A stretch of 64,000 bases of DNA from Dacryopinax spathularia (lineage: Eukaryota; Basidiomycota; Dacrymycetes; Dacrymycetales; Dacrymycetaceae). The translations under genes were made by a program, and so were the position numbers. A model generated the notes under the pieces. That model saw only the letters and a list, made by a program, of their open reading frames with translations. It did no database searches and was not told where the DNA came from. Positions 1 to 10,430 of this stretch are shown piece after piece (position 1 is the first letter of the stretch; each line of letters begins with the position of its first letter). The stretch is from positions 2,604,001 through 2,668,000 of the forward strand of contig JBBPFI010000002.1 of NCBI GenBank assembly GCA_037974965.1. The letters run 5' to 3'.

Positions 1-1806
1 GCCAGCTCGGTTGCAATTTGTCGCAGTTTGTGCTCAAAACTGTTGGCCTGCTCAGCGAATTCTTGGCGCAAGGCTTCCTTTATCCTGTACGCCTCTGGCA
101 TAAACACGGGCAGCGTTTCCCAACGTAGATACATACTCCCTTATTCGCGCATTGATGGCCCTTGAGCGTTCAGCCTCTGCCTCAACTAATCCCAACCATG
201 CTTCGTCCAGGTCCTTCAAGCACGATGAGTAATTCTGAGGCGCAGTAAAGAGGGCTCACCATCGGACTCAGCCCTATTGGAGGCTCATACGCCCGTAGGT
301 TGTACGTCTTCAGCTTTGTCTGTACGTTGCTGAAAAGAGTGGCCAAGTCCTGCTTTTCTGCGACCCAGGCGCGCTTTGTGGTTTGTTTGTACAGCCGAAA
401 AGCGTTTGACTGAGCTTTGGCATCTTCGTATGTGCCAGTGAAAGGGATAGACGACCAGTCCGCTTGCATGTCTGCTAGCTGTTGTGTGAACTGAAAGATG
501 TCAAGGGGAGACTGCGACAAGAAGCAGATTGCGAACCTGTCGAGCTCGACTTTCGTAATCATTACGGCTAAGCCATACAGAGCGCATCAGCTCGGCAAAC
601 TTTTCAACGCGCCGAGAGACAGTTTCTTGTTGATCTGGGCGTGGGCACAGGTTAGTAGGACTAACGAAAGAGAATCTCGGAGCGTATCACCCATAGAAGA
701 GAACGCATGGAAGTATGATGCAATGTAAGTCATGACACTTCGTTCGTCTGGTGGCCGCGCATCGGCGAGATCTTTAACCTCTAACAATTGCTTGGCAAGC
801 TGAGTTTCCAATCAGGAAGGAAGTATGCACGGCTTACCGGAATGCCAAGATGCTGAGAGGCAACATCGAATGCCAGTTGAATCAAGGTGCGGTTGTCGCT
901 CTAGAGCATCTTTTGAGGAAAACGGAGCATGAGGAGCACTGTCCGCGACGCTTACCTTATCCAGACAGTCGAAATCCAAGAGGTCCGGCCGATGATGGTG
1001 AATAAGTGCACATCTTTCGTTGTTCTGATCAGCAAGATCACCGAGATACCACAACTAGCTTACTGACAATGCCAATCCATCGGACCAACTGTACCCAAAG
1101 TCAACGACGTGAACGTCCGAGTAACCTGCAGTCTTCCGCTGACACCATAATAATAGTCCTTCTTTGGCAGACAGTCCTTCCTCGCTGGAGAACGGTCAGG
1201 AAGTCGCGATCTGCAGAAGGATGGCAGCTTTCCTTATATCGGCTATGGTAAAGCGGAGAATCAGCGTCCAGATCATGCCGAGAATGAGCTTCAGATTTCC
1301 GTCAATAATATCTGGAGGCATTGGAACTTCAGCAGCATTGGGGTGACGTTTTCTGTACCTTCTGGACCGATGTTGGTCAACTTGACGCCGCGGGATCTGA
1401 TGAATTCCAATGCCTTGTTGACGTTTTCGGCCTTTTGTACACGCATCCTTGGAGACTTGTTGTATCGCCCCAGTGATACATCGCCTAATATCAGGACATT
1501 AAACGTTTGCGGTGACGCAGTGTAAGGTAGGAAATGTCACCCATGATTTCCTTGGAGAATCTTAGCATTAATTTTCACCGGTAGTCCTGTGCAGAGCCAT
1601 CTTACCATAAGTTGGATGAGCTTTACCCCGTCAGAGAGATCCTTGACCAGGGAGGTCATCGGCTGATATCCTTGGGACTCGAGTTTGGTGTTGAGCCTGA
1701 GCATCTAGTGTAAGGAAACGTGGAAGGCGCGGGATGGCTGCAGGGTTAACCATTTACAGAATGTTCTCTCTTGAACGTCCCTCGATTGCGTCTCCAGAGA
1801 ATCCAT
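1..1806 (-). CDS. ain1: Alpha-actinin (actin cross-linker), 3' part outside the window
   Basis: This is an actin-bundling protein of the contractile ring and actin patches. The start ATG at 1806-1804 gives [19 protein letters not shown]. An intron opening GTTAAC and closing CTCAG then joins K-W to L-N-T-K-L, the usual opening of the first calponin-homology (CH) domain. Next come [15 protein letters not shown] in CH1, then [17 protein letters not shown] and [18 protein letters not shown] in CH2. Near 180-560 the rod reads [15 protein letters not shown] and [17 protein letters not shown], as in the spectrin-like repeat of fungal alpha-actinins. The C-terminal EF hands must lie beyond position 1. 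At least five introns cut the visible part. It is divergently arranged with the EAF7-like gene, with 235 bp between starts. The two CH domains with this rod fit alpha-actinin better than fimbrin. Confidence 0.9.
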
Positions 1807-2041
1807 GGGAGACCTATTGTCGCACCTGCAATATCTTACCGGAGATGGTGTAAGCAGAACAAGAAAGTCGCAACGCAGCTCCGAGCCTTTCGTTGTTGCA
1901 GACGCGTGTCAGGGACGCACTGTACGCGCGACGCGCCTTTGGTTTGATTCCGGCAGTCAGGGACCTCCCCTTGTTCTCCCATATTCTCAGAGGACCGGTC
2001 TACAGATCTGCACCATCATCGCTTGGCACTACTGACCAGCC

Positions 2042-2878
2042 ATGGAGGAGCATTTAACAGACCGCGAATTTCTCGACTCAGTGCAGGGGGAGATAGCGTT
2101 CTTTCGCGGCGTTTCACAGGCGCGCCCAGTGGGGATGAATCGACATTTCCACATGCTGGCAATCCAGCAACACATAAAGGAGGCGACTAAGCGAGAGATT
2201 GACATAGACGCTCTGTGGGGGAAGCTCCGAAGCCTGTATGACCTGGAAAAGTTGGAGAATATGGTATGCAAATTACTCTGAGGGTCCATCGGGACTGAGT
2301 CTCTCCCCGCTAGGATTTGTCGGAGGAAGATGAATCTCCTCCCAAGATGGACTTGCCCCTCCCGGATAATGCTGAGTTTGTGAACCTAGCGACTCCAACT
2401 ATTCGCAAGATCATATTCCACCCGCATTTTCGAGAAGAGTACTCTCTGCCTCCAGGCGAATACGAATCAATCGCCGCTCAGCGACGGTTGAAAGATACTC
2501 CGAGCTCCGCAGATGAAAGTACAACCCGCCCCTCTCGACGCCACCTGCGATCAAAAGATAGGAACGCGGGTCTGGTGTCTGGGGATAGTGAGAGTAGCGA
2601 CCTGACGGAGGGTGATGGCGACCAGGAGGGAAGAGCAGAGGATGATCAGGGAGGTGCGGTCGCTTTTCTTGCATGAAACTGCAGAGCCTCATACTCCACG
2701 AGATCGCCCTTTACCACCTCGACGAGGCCGACCGCCTGCAAAAGCTCGTAAAGGTGCACAGTCTGTTACAAAGACGCGGGGTGCGCCCAAGATAGAAACC
2801 ATGAAGCGGAGAAAGGTGTGTGGATGTATCCTCTCCATCTGCCGCTCTCACGACGACTTGTCAGCCGCAAAAATAAAT
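2042..2878 (+). CDS. EAF7: Eaf7/MRGBP (CT20 family) subunit of the NuA4 histone acetyltransferase
   Basis: Eaf7 belongs to the NuA4 acetyltransferase complex and the small TINTIN module that acts at transcribed chromatin. Exon 1 from ATG 2042 contains GVSQARPVGMNRHFHML and AIQQHIKEATKREID, followed by LWGKLRSLYDLEKLENM, the typical CT20/EAF7 core. An intron at 2264-2313 (GTATGC to GCTAG) leads to an acidic segment, DLSEEDESPPKMDLPLPDNA, with residues near HFREEYSLPPGEYESIA. A second intron at about 2654-2681 leads to a basic AT-hook-like tail (PPRRGRPPAKARKG). The end is uncertain: a third intron ending at TTGTCAG would stop the protein at 2878, while reading on without it stops at 2977. It converges on the histidine phosphatase. 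Confidence 0.85.
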
Positions 2879-3017
2879 GGGGCCATCGACATGAGTCAGG
2901 CCAGTTACTGCGAATCTTCTGGAAGTTGTTCTGTGCAGATTCAGACAGTGACCGTTACATGGGCGGCTGGCGTATAGCTCCGCATCGGGTGCGGTCCAAA
3001 CTAAGGGGATCTCGCCG

Positions 3018-4276
3018 CTAGGGAAGGAAGAATTCGTGCAAAGTGCGCTGCTTGGCGTCGAATGCAGCACTGCCGATACCTCCAGTCTGCCTCCTCTGTT
3101 AAAGAATTAGGAGAGTACGCGTCGGTGCAGTAGACACAACTGACCAGTTTTTCCAAATGGGAAGTGTAATTCTGTACAGTAATCTGGGCGTGCAGTCTCA
3201 TGCAATGAGAGGCCGATGTGGATCGAGCTGTAGATATTGCAAAGGCGCTGCGCTTGCCTGCTTGAGTTCTCGGCACCTTCGCTTCTGCGTCCTCTGCTTC
3301 ACGAACTCGGCCGTCGTCCTTCAGCCAGTGTCAAATTCATAGATTTCGGTACACATTCTGCTCACCTCGAAACTAACAAGTAATCGAGTCCACCCAGTAT
3401 TACTCAGGCCCGAGCAATAAGGAGTGTCGCATTGCCGGAGACCTCGGCGTCGAAGTAATTCGCTTACAAGCTCCGAGATAAAGATACCGTGTGATATCAT
3501 AACAACGTGGTAATGACCCGCATCCAGCCCTTCGGCCGCATATATGTGTGGCATGATCAGCTCGTCAATGGCTCGAGCCGCGCGATCAGCAACGTCGCCC
3601 CGCGACTCTCCACCCATGAACCTGGTGTCTCTTTCTTGGGCCACCGGGGAATGCCCGTGCGGCGCTGTCCTCAATATCAGTATGATGACGTTTCAGGTTC
3701 TTGCTGACCCACCGAAGTTCGGATGCGCAGCGATCCAGGGTTGCCCTTCAGATATCCCAAAGTTTCTACGGAACTCTGGTCACGAATTATGGGTTGGGCT
3801 CCTGGAGGGGACGTACTGCTCTCTGAGAAGATCGCTCCGTATAATCGATACAGAATCCCCTGCTTGGAAGATCTGCAGCGCGGTGAAGTATGCACGTTGG
3901 AGCGGTGAACTGTAGATTGCTTTGATGTCAAGCGTTGCGAAAGAGACACCCAGAGCTCGGGCTTGCTGCACAACCAGTCACCGGTCGCACGGATCACCGC
4001 GGCACCATGCCTTACGTTCATCCCGTGATTTGATAGTGGAGAGTCTTTCCAACCAGCGCGAATGTGTCTCTGTGATATGAGATAACATCAACAAAAGAAC
4101 CCTGGCGACGAGATGTGGACGGACGACATTGTCTGGCATATTTGAGTCAGAAATGATGAACCTGCATTATCGGATCCATTTACCGGTGGATTCGGCATGT
4201 CGTACCTGAATGGCCCAAAGGTCAGTGGTTATCAAAAATTGGACCGGAACGCACTGACAAGCGTCAACGTAATCAT
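3018..4276 (-). CDS. Phosphoglycerate mutase-like histidine phosphatase
   Basis: A branch-1 histidine phosphatase, which works through a phospho-histidine. The start exon encodes only MITLTL. The next begins VRHAEST, the RHG/RHA catalytic motif, and another supplies GWKDSPLSNHGMN joined to QARALGVSFATL. Then come AIYSSPLQRAYFTALQIF and the second catalytic histidine in VMISHGIFISELVSELL. LSNTGWTRLLVSFE follows. The last exon reads RRQTGGIGSAAFDAKQRTL and HEFFLP, ending at TAG 3020-3018, a tail I know from fungal members of this family. At least six short introns are inferred. The substrate cannot be read; TIGAR-like sugar bisphosphatases and broad phosphatases share this architecture. Its start lies 86 bp from the start of the divergent next gene. 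Confidence 0.85.
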
Positions 4277-4362
4277 AAGAGGTGGCCTGCCTCGAGACCG
4301 TATGAACCAAGGGACCTTGGAGCGGAGCCTGGCCTTGAGTCGAGTGACCAAGTTAAGACCGC

Positions 4363-5238
4363 ATGCATTCCTCCGAAATTTTGGCAATATCGCGCTGTCA
4401 TATCAAAGCATCGCGGTCAGCATTGCTTCTCTTCAGCAGGGCCATTGCTGCAGTTGTAGCGCGACTAAGGTGACGCCCCGGACGGGTCGGTGACCGGAAA
4501 GCTGCTAAACAGTCGCAGATTGGGCTACCTCCTCGATGTACCCTTGACGAAGCCGCAGGCTGATGCACTGCTAAAAGCATTACGGAATGTTAGCGTGCTT
4601 GTTCGCTGATCAACGGCGGAATTGAACGTCGCGTAGGCTGCCACACCGTTTTTCCACACCATCTTTCTTTGGACGTCGGGCGGGGATCAGGCATTCTTCC
4701 TCAATACTTTGATGCTGACAACGGAGCCTGTGCCACCCTCCAGAATATGGCTTCGCTTATCCAGAGGCAGTTACGAGAAGGTCCAACTGATTTACATCAC
4801 TGCAAACCATAGCTGACGATCCCATGCTAGTCTTGCGAGCCGCCTCCTAACCTGCTGCCTGTTCTCAGTCTGTTGCAAGGTATCGCGGCCGAGACCCGAC
4901 ACCGGACCGTTTACTCGCTCAACTGCGATGAGGCGACCGCAGTGGCTCTCGCTGGGTCACTCCTAGAGTACCCAGTTATCTATGTCCCTTTCCCGGACAT
5001 GTTCCTTCAAAATGTCCGTGTTCGAGTATGCACAGTGACGTTACTCGGAGACGCGCAACACACCCTATCGCAATTCTCCTACCCCGGGGATGTTGGCGTT
5101 AAGGGAATTGAGGAGAGATTGTTGACGCGCTACAAAGACCGTCTACATGACACAGTGTGCGAGTGGTCGAACGTACGCGTGTCTTCCTATTCGGGATCGG
5201 AAGTCAGGCTATGTTTATAGGATCGCGTTGCAGCATGA
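4363..5238 (+). CDS. Conserved protein of unknown function, possibly UPF0739/DUF4504-like
   Basis: The start at 4363 gives MHSSEILAISRCHIKAS. An intron from about 4460 to an ATTGGG acceptor continues as RLGYLLDVPLTKPQADALLK. A further exon reads HTIFLWTSGGDQAFFLN, PPSRIWLRLSRGSYEK and VQLIYITANH. The last long exon reads HRTVYSLNCDEATAVALAGS, LLEYPVIYVPFPDMFLQNV, then LLTRYKDRLHDT. A final intron of about 66 nt would add DRVAA and stop at 5238; without it the stop is at 5220. The fold looks like a cytosolic alpha/beta protein, with no signal peptide or membrane segment. The resemblance to vertebrate C1orf74 (UPF0739) is recalled, not searched. The intron after ITANH has no obvious GT donor, so that joint is unresolved. 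Confidence 0.6.
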
Positions 5239-5311
5239 ATATGGGGACTAGGGTATCTATAAAAATGTGGATATGCCAGTATAGTGCGGGTGAAGTACTT
5301 GTCCCGGGGAT

Positions 5312-6458
5312 CTATGCAATCAAACAACCATCCTTCCCACGTCGACTTTGCGTGCCCTCCAAATCCGCTAGCCTTATCCGCTCGGCATCCGTGATGATCT
5401 GGCGTTTGGTAAGAATCCCACCGATCTGGAAGCAACTGCAATACCCCTTTTCTCTGTCTCTCCCTGAGGGCGAGCAGCGTACTCCTCTGCTCCGCTTTTG
5501 CGCGGCTAAGCAGGGGCAGACACAAATCGACGCACCGAGGTCGCAAATAGAGGGGGCGGGGCAAACGAGGACGGCGGTAGCGCGGCAAAGCAAGCAGATG
5601 AGGAAGCAAGCGTCGGTTTCACAACTGCAGATGGCGAGGAAGAAGGCTCGCACCGATCAGCTTTCGAAAAAGGCGTCCTAGTGGATCCTCTCTGCATCCC
5701 ATCTCCAGCGGCTGCCTGTAAGCGTTGCGAGACTAACACGGGCAAGGTGCTGGGCGACGAGTTGTTTCCTTTCGTTGTTACCGGAATTCGTTTTTCAGGA
5801 GCATCTCCGGCGTCCTTGGGCGCGAACAGAGGGATGATGGACCTGCCAGAGTTGGTGGTCTTGGACGCCCTAACAGGCAGGTGTGAAGAAGATGCGGTGC
5901 TGTGTGAGCATGCGTGCGATGCTGGATATCGATGTTGTGGGCAGAACTGCTTAAAGCATGTCTAAAGAGGAAGTTCAGTAATATATTCACGCAAGGCCGG
6001 TGGGCTTTACCGTGTACCTGACAGGTGATGGGCGAAATCAATGGCTTAGTACATTTTCCGTGTGAGCATAACGTGGAAGTCTTCTTGGGGCCACGGGCTC
6101 GGCCTTGAGCCTCACAGTCGGTATCGAAGTGCCGCTCCATCGCCGCCTGGGAGGACAGTCATTCAAGTTTCACAAGGCAAAGCAGAAAAAGACGCACGTT
6201 GGGATCCCCTCCCGCGGGATAGGCTATCGGCACATTACAGAGCGGACACGTGGGAGCCACACGGTTGTGTAAGATTTCATCCCATTTCTCGCAGCGATGT
6301 GCATCTGGACGAAAGTGGGATGAGCAGAAGGTATGCCCGCAGTGCGGGCACTTGATCGGGAGAAAGTCGTTGAGTTTGCAAGAGTCGAGATGGCATGTTG
6401 ATCCAATGAAGAGCAATTCATCGTTGGTCGACTGGTTCGCCATTGGGTCAAAGGCCAT
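5312..6458 (-). CDS. Tandem AN1-type zinc finger protein (ZFAND1/ZFAND2, Cuz1-like)
   Basis: Proteins with two AN1 fingers link stress, often arsenite or misfolding, to the proteasome and Cdc48. Finger 1 reads CHLDSCKLNDFLPIKCPHCG then HTFCSSHFRPDAHRC. After PLCNVPIAYPAGGDPNVR an intron leads to MERHFDTDC and finger 2, CSHGKCTKPLISPITC. Another intron joins this to CFKQFCPQHRYPASHAC, so all zinc ligands are present. A Ser/Ala-rich linker follows, then KAEQRSTLLALRERQRKG, ITDAERIRLADLEG and a C-terminal KDGCLIA ending at 5312. The start is MAFDPMANQ at 6458, with a second in-frame Met at 6443. It converges on the unknown gene ending at 5238. Confidence 0.85.
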
Positions 6459-7277
6459 GCGCAGATGAGATTTGGTAGACAAGTTGTGAGTTGTCGGAAG
6501 AAGGCGCTTCAGGCTTATAAGGTATGGGCAGCGAGACAAGCGCCCGAGGACGCGTCAACCCCCTCGGGACACTTACGTGCGTCGGATATGCGCGGATCGT
6601 CAAGGTGCTTCTGGAAGGGTCTGCTCACGTAAGCACAATCAGTACGGCAGGGCACCGAGCGAACGACTCCGACGCCCACGAGCCTTAAAGTTGCTCCAAT
6701 ACCCACGGCTCATAAGGTTTTTTTTGGCGCGGATAAGACCCTCAAACAACAATAAAAAGAGTTTCAAAAGTTATATAAAAATATTTGCTCATTACAAGTG
6801 CTTAATAAAAGCACATTACAGGCACAGCCACGGTTTTTGGTAAGAATTGCGTCTATCCTTGACATGCCAAATTCTTACTCTTTGGTACCACAACGGATAG
6901 CCCAAATACGGCGGTCAGCTTCCGATCCGATCTATTTTTTTATTTTTTATTTTTTATTTTTTATTTTTTAAAATTCATAGATAGTAGCATACTGGCCCCG
7001 AGCAATTTTAAGGGGAGAGAAAGAGGCCTTATATTAATTTACGACGCGCGACGAGTCGTTTCGTGGGCATCCGAGCTCTGGTGGGTATCCGAGCTCATCC
7101 CGCGCGAAACGTGGGCATCAGAGTCGTTCGCTCCAGGGGCACCCTGCTGCACAGCCTTCCGGAAGCTCTCCTTGGCGGGGCTCAGCGAAAGCGCGGCCAG
7201 CTCGTGGGTGCGGTCACCTCCTCTCGTCGGTCCCACTGCCATTGTCTAGAGACGATATCCCTCTGTTTTGATACACT
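6459..7277. other. Divergent intergenic region between the AN1 gene and cofilin
   Basis: No coding exon was recognised here. About 6715-7060 is clearly richer in A+T than its surroundings. It holds a perfect hairpin GTGCTT-AATAA-AAGCAC (6798-6814), an inverted repeat GTAAGAATT/AATTCTTAC (6840-6848 and 6870-6878) and a T-rich tandem repeat. The part next to cofilin probably contains its promoter and 5' UTR. Confidence 0.6.
6933..6971. repeat. T-rich tandem repeat, about five ATTTTTT units
   Basis: Short T runs are separated by single A residues, giving a roughly 7-8 nt unit repeated about five times. It lies in the upstream region of cofilin. Poly(dT) tracts of this kind keep nucleosomes off fungal promoters, so a promoter role is possible; a plain microsatellite is the alternative. 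Confidence 0.8.
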
Positions 7278-7856
7278 ATGGTATGTCGCCGGTATCCCCT
7301 GCTAGGCTAGTCAGGACCAGGATTGACTTCTCCCAGGCATCTGGCATCACCATCTCCGATGCTTGTTTGACGGCGTACGAGCAGCTGAGGACTGGGAAGC
7401 CGCAGAAGATCAAGTACATCATCCTGCAAGTTTCAGCCGACCTATCCGAAATCGTGGTGGAGAAGACGTCAAATGATCCGGCCTACGAGACTTTCCTTCA
7501 AGACTTGCCCCAGGATCAGTGCAAATGGGCTATCTATGATTTCACTTACGATGTTGAAGGCAGTGAACGGACAAAGATAATCTTGATCTCGTGGTGCGCT
7601 CTCCAGAGGAGCAATCATGTGAAGTACCTTCTGATTTCTGGGGTCAGGACACCGGACGATGCCAAGATTAAGCAGAAGATGATCTACGCCTCCTCGCTGA
7701 GTGCACTGAAGGCCAAACTGGGGTCGGGTGGCATTGCCGGCGAGGTGCAAGGGACCGACTACTCAGAGGTTGCCTACGAGACCAGTGCGTTGACTCTCGT
7801 CTATCTGGTTCTTTGTGCTCACCTACCCTGCAGTACGGAGCAAGTTCCGCAATTGA
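7278..7856 (+). CDS. COF1: Cofilin/ADF, actin-depolymerising factor
   Basis: Cofilin severs and depolymerises actin filaments. The ATG at 7278-7280 is followed at once by an intron (7281-7336, GTATGT to CCCAG). Exon 2 then gives ASGITISDACLTAYEQL, a typical cofilin start with the regulatory serine near the N-terminus. IKYIILQVSADLSEIVVEKT and FLQDLPQDQCKWAIYDF follow. A 57 nt intron inside Trp-Thr joins to TPDDAKIKQKMIYASS, the actin-binding long helix. A last intron leads to IRSKFRN and TGA 7854-7856, after GTDYSEVAYET. Length and order match the usual cofilin of about 140 residues. The three introns and the start directly before an intron are common in fungal cofilins. Confidence 0.95.
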
Positions 7857-8145
7857 TGCCAGTTCGGATGTGACCGCAGGGCCAGTCACTGCGCTGATTT
7901 GCCTCCGTGCTCCCTTGCCCGTTCGCTGGTCGTGCCCGCTGATCGTAGAACCGAGCACGACTCGTGCCGTTGCCTCCTAACTCGAATGAATACGAATGCA
8001 TATGTGTTACCCTTTGCCCCTAGTCTATATAACGAACCCAGCATCTGCCCTCGGCCTAATTTCGCGACCCTGCTGTTTGCTTGGGGGCCGCGCGGCGACG
8101 GCTGCGGACTGCGAGTAAGGACGAAGGGCCGGGCTTCGCCACGGC

Positions 8146-8167
8146 AAGGGCCCGCTGCCGGGCCCTT
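8146..8167. repeat. Perfect GC-rich hairpin
   Basis: AAGGGCCCG, loop CTGC, CGGGCCCTT. The 9 bp stem has no mismatch. It lies about 290 bp beyond the cofilin stop, in DNA with no recognised gene. It could help transcript ending, or be chance in a GC-rich patch. Confidence 0.6.
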
Positions 8168-8500
8168 TCATCTTTCCTTCAGTACACAAGCCCGATAAAA
8201 GAGCTGACGCCCAAGTGTTCTGATAACCATAGATATTAAAAGTAAAGACCTGTGCCGCTGGTCCATTTGGCCTTCTCTCGCTAGCGCTCGCTTGGCACAA
8301 ATGAAGCTTTGCCGCAGGGTGAAATCATCTAGAAGTGGGTTGCAATATGTGGACTTATCTGCAATCATGGGTGGTAAGGGGGTGGCATAGACACAGCAGC
8401 TCGGATAAACCCCGGGTCCTTGAAATTCACTTTTGTGGCTGCACCACTAAGTGACCCCCCCATATTAACCCTCACGGACTGCATCCATGGCGGGCAATAT

Positions 8501-8862
8501 CTATTCAAGACTGACCTCACCCTTCAACCACTTTTGGGTGGCCAAATTCAACACCGATTCATACTGGTAGGCAGATAAACAGGGTCCTCTGCGGCCTGAA
8601 GGCCTGCTGTAGCGCGGTTGCTTGAGGCCATCACCATCGAAACGGCTGCTGCTATGCCAGGGCGGCCTTTCAATTCTAGAGCCATGCAAGTTCAGCTGCA
8701 GCGGATCACGCATGCATTCAGGTGACAGAAACTCCAAGGAGTGATCCAGTCAGTTACTCACACGTAGCTGGGTTTTGCAGTACTCACAGATTGTCGAGTG
8801 ATACACAGGCTTCGTCTTGGGAAATGCAAAAAGGGTCTTTGTGCAGCGACCACACTGCGTCG
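8501..8862 (-). CDS. Possible small gene or gene remnant with two CxxC pairs
   Basis: On the minus strand one segment reads QCGRCTKTLFAFPKTK then PVYHSTICEYCKTQLR. Its two CxxC pairs (near 8842-8853 and 8777-8788) could bind one zinc. A good donor (GTGAGT) follows, and a CTGCAG acceptor 66 nt later opens LNLHGSRIERPPWHSSSRFD, running to a stop near 8501. The 5' end was not found because an in-frame stop lies upstream, so at least one more exon or a broken copy is needed. No family was recognised. The spacing of the cysteine pairs and good splice sites are the only support. Confidence 0.3.
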
Positions 8863-10057
8863 CACTGCATGAAGCTCATCAAGCTTTGTCAATCTCAGAG
8901 CGGAGTGGGGTTTAGGTGCGGGGTGTCCATCTGCTGAAAGCTGCATCCATGCAGCCTGCTTCAGCTAAGACACGGTGTTTCTCATGGTAGTATGGCAATT
9001 GTACTTCATACCACTATGGAACACATGTTTTGCGCACCGCTCATGAAGGCTTGATTCTCTGAGCCACCAATTGCTGCATGATCTGGTTAAACTTGAAACA
9101 AAACCACAGCCACTGCAAGCAGCTCTGCAGCCAACAACACAGAACCCAGGCTATACAGTTACACTAAGACATCAGGATGTGGGCAGTGTAAATGCCATGT
9201 TTCATGCCACACCAGAGGGGTGACATACAAGAGTGTGCACCAGAGCAAGCCACACGCACCGACAGGGTAGCAAGGCCGCGCACAAAGCATTCATCACTTC
9301 TGCTTGGCTGGCATTCAGCTTCCTGTACCGGTGCATCTGCTTGAAAATAGACTGACCCTACATTGCTCTTTTTCCTCAGTCTGCTAGTGCCAACTATCCG
9401 GTTCTTCAACCGCCCACAGCGGTCTTTGTATGGGATGGGGCAGCTTGACAGATCACATAGGAAGAATTCACAAACCTGTTATTGTACAGTCAATGCAGTT
9501 ATGTATACTGTGGTGTTGGCAAATGCAAGTGCAGAGGTGCTTATATCAAGCTATTACTTGTTCACGTGACAAGTTTTGGGCCTCCATCCTAGCACAAGGT
9601 GTAGGGAGTATGCTTATAGTTGTTATTCTGACCAGAGGCTCCATGTTGCCCTCCATAGATGACCTCCGTAAGCCAGCCAGGTATGTAAGATCAGTTTTGC
9701 TCACATACCCTCAGCAATATATACCATGCTTCAATGAAGAGAGCAAGGATCATGGTGTAATAGCAGTAACACATGGGCAGGTCCATCTGCATGTTCACAG
9801 GACTGTGCCAACATTGCAGGCTATGTTTTCAGTTTGACTGGATTGCATTCTTCTTTCATGCAATTCTCCCAGGTCTTCATGACAAATCACACCCTGAGTT
9901 TGCACAGGACGATGGAAATGCATGCTGTGAACCAGGAACATTAAATCTAGTATACCAGCACCATAGCATATAAGTATAGTGCATAAGAAGGAAGCATGTA
10001 TGATATGAGAAGTTATTGTCAGTACAGATTGGCTTGTTGCCACAGTTTGTTAGTTTC

Positions 10058-10149
10058 GATGGTTTGGGAGAGTGGTTAATCCGCTGCCTTTAGGTTTGGT
10101 TGCAAACGGCAGTGCCTTTGGCGCGCGAGTTCGAATCTCGTAACCATCA
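10058..10149 (+). tRNA. tRNA-Leu (anticodon TAG) with a 12 nt intron
   Basis: The acceptor stem GATGGTT/AACCATC is perfect over 7 bp. The T arm is GCGAG-TTCGAAT-CTCGT. The anticodon stem is CTGCC/GGCAG around a 19 nt loop, which is a 7 nt loop plus a 12 nt intron (10095-10106) in the canonical place after position 37. The anticodon is TAG at 10091-10093, reading CUA. The long variable arm (TGCC-TTT-GGCGC) is the class II form expected of leucine tRNAs. Box A-like and box B (GTTCGAATC) promoter elements are internal. Confidence 0.93.
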
Positions 10150-10157
10150 AAAGAACC

Positions 10158-10162
10158 TTTTT
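10158..10162 (+). terminator. RNA polymerase III terminator of tRNA-Leu
   Basis: A TTTTT run lies 9 bases beyond the tRNA, the usual Pol III stop signal. Confidence 0.8.
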
Positions 10163-10430
10163 CTTCGGAATTCGTCGCCTTATTGTATCCGTTCACCAAG
10201 AAGACACTTTAATGATTGAACATGACGGAGCGGCAGGAGAGCGTATACACGGACGTCAACCAGAGACAGCGCTTGGTAGCCCCAAAGGGAGGCGGGACCG
10301 GGTTTGAACGGGAAAGCTCGAGGTATTCTTCAGCCTGTTACAAGCATACAAATCGGACCTTCAGACCTAGAAGTACATGGACCATAGACACGTGAGGCAT
10401 GAACGCTCAGTCGCGCTCGACTTATCGTGG

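Larger units (their letters stand above)
7857..10057. other. 2.2 kb gene-poor stretch with a CpG-depleted right half
   Basis: The first 200 bases are probably the cofilin 3' UTR. No family was recognised in the rest. From about 9060 to 10020 CpG is strikingly rare: by hand count 9481-10020 holds three CG dinucleotides in 540 bases, while nearby genes have about three per 60. TpG and CpA are plentiful. This is what methylated and mutated repeat DNA looks like, so an old decayed element of unknown family is possible. A tRNA gene lies immediately to the right. Confidence 0.55.

Noticed and set aside
5157-5681. 174-codon plus-strand open frame
   Set aside because: It overlaps the C-terminal exons of the AN1 protein, which fit the family on the minus strand.
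7039-7242. 67-codon minus-strand open frame upstream of cofilin
   Set aside because: No motif, and it covers the cofilin promoter and leader; probably chance.
10270-10330. TTCAAAC-like T-loop on the minus strand, second tRNA candidate
   Set aside because: The flanking bases do not form a T stem or an acceptor stem.
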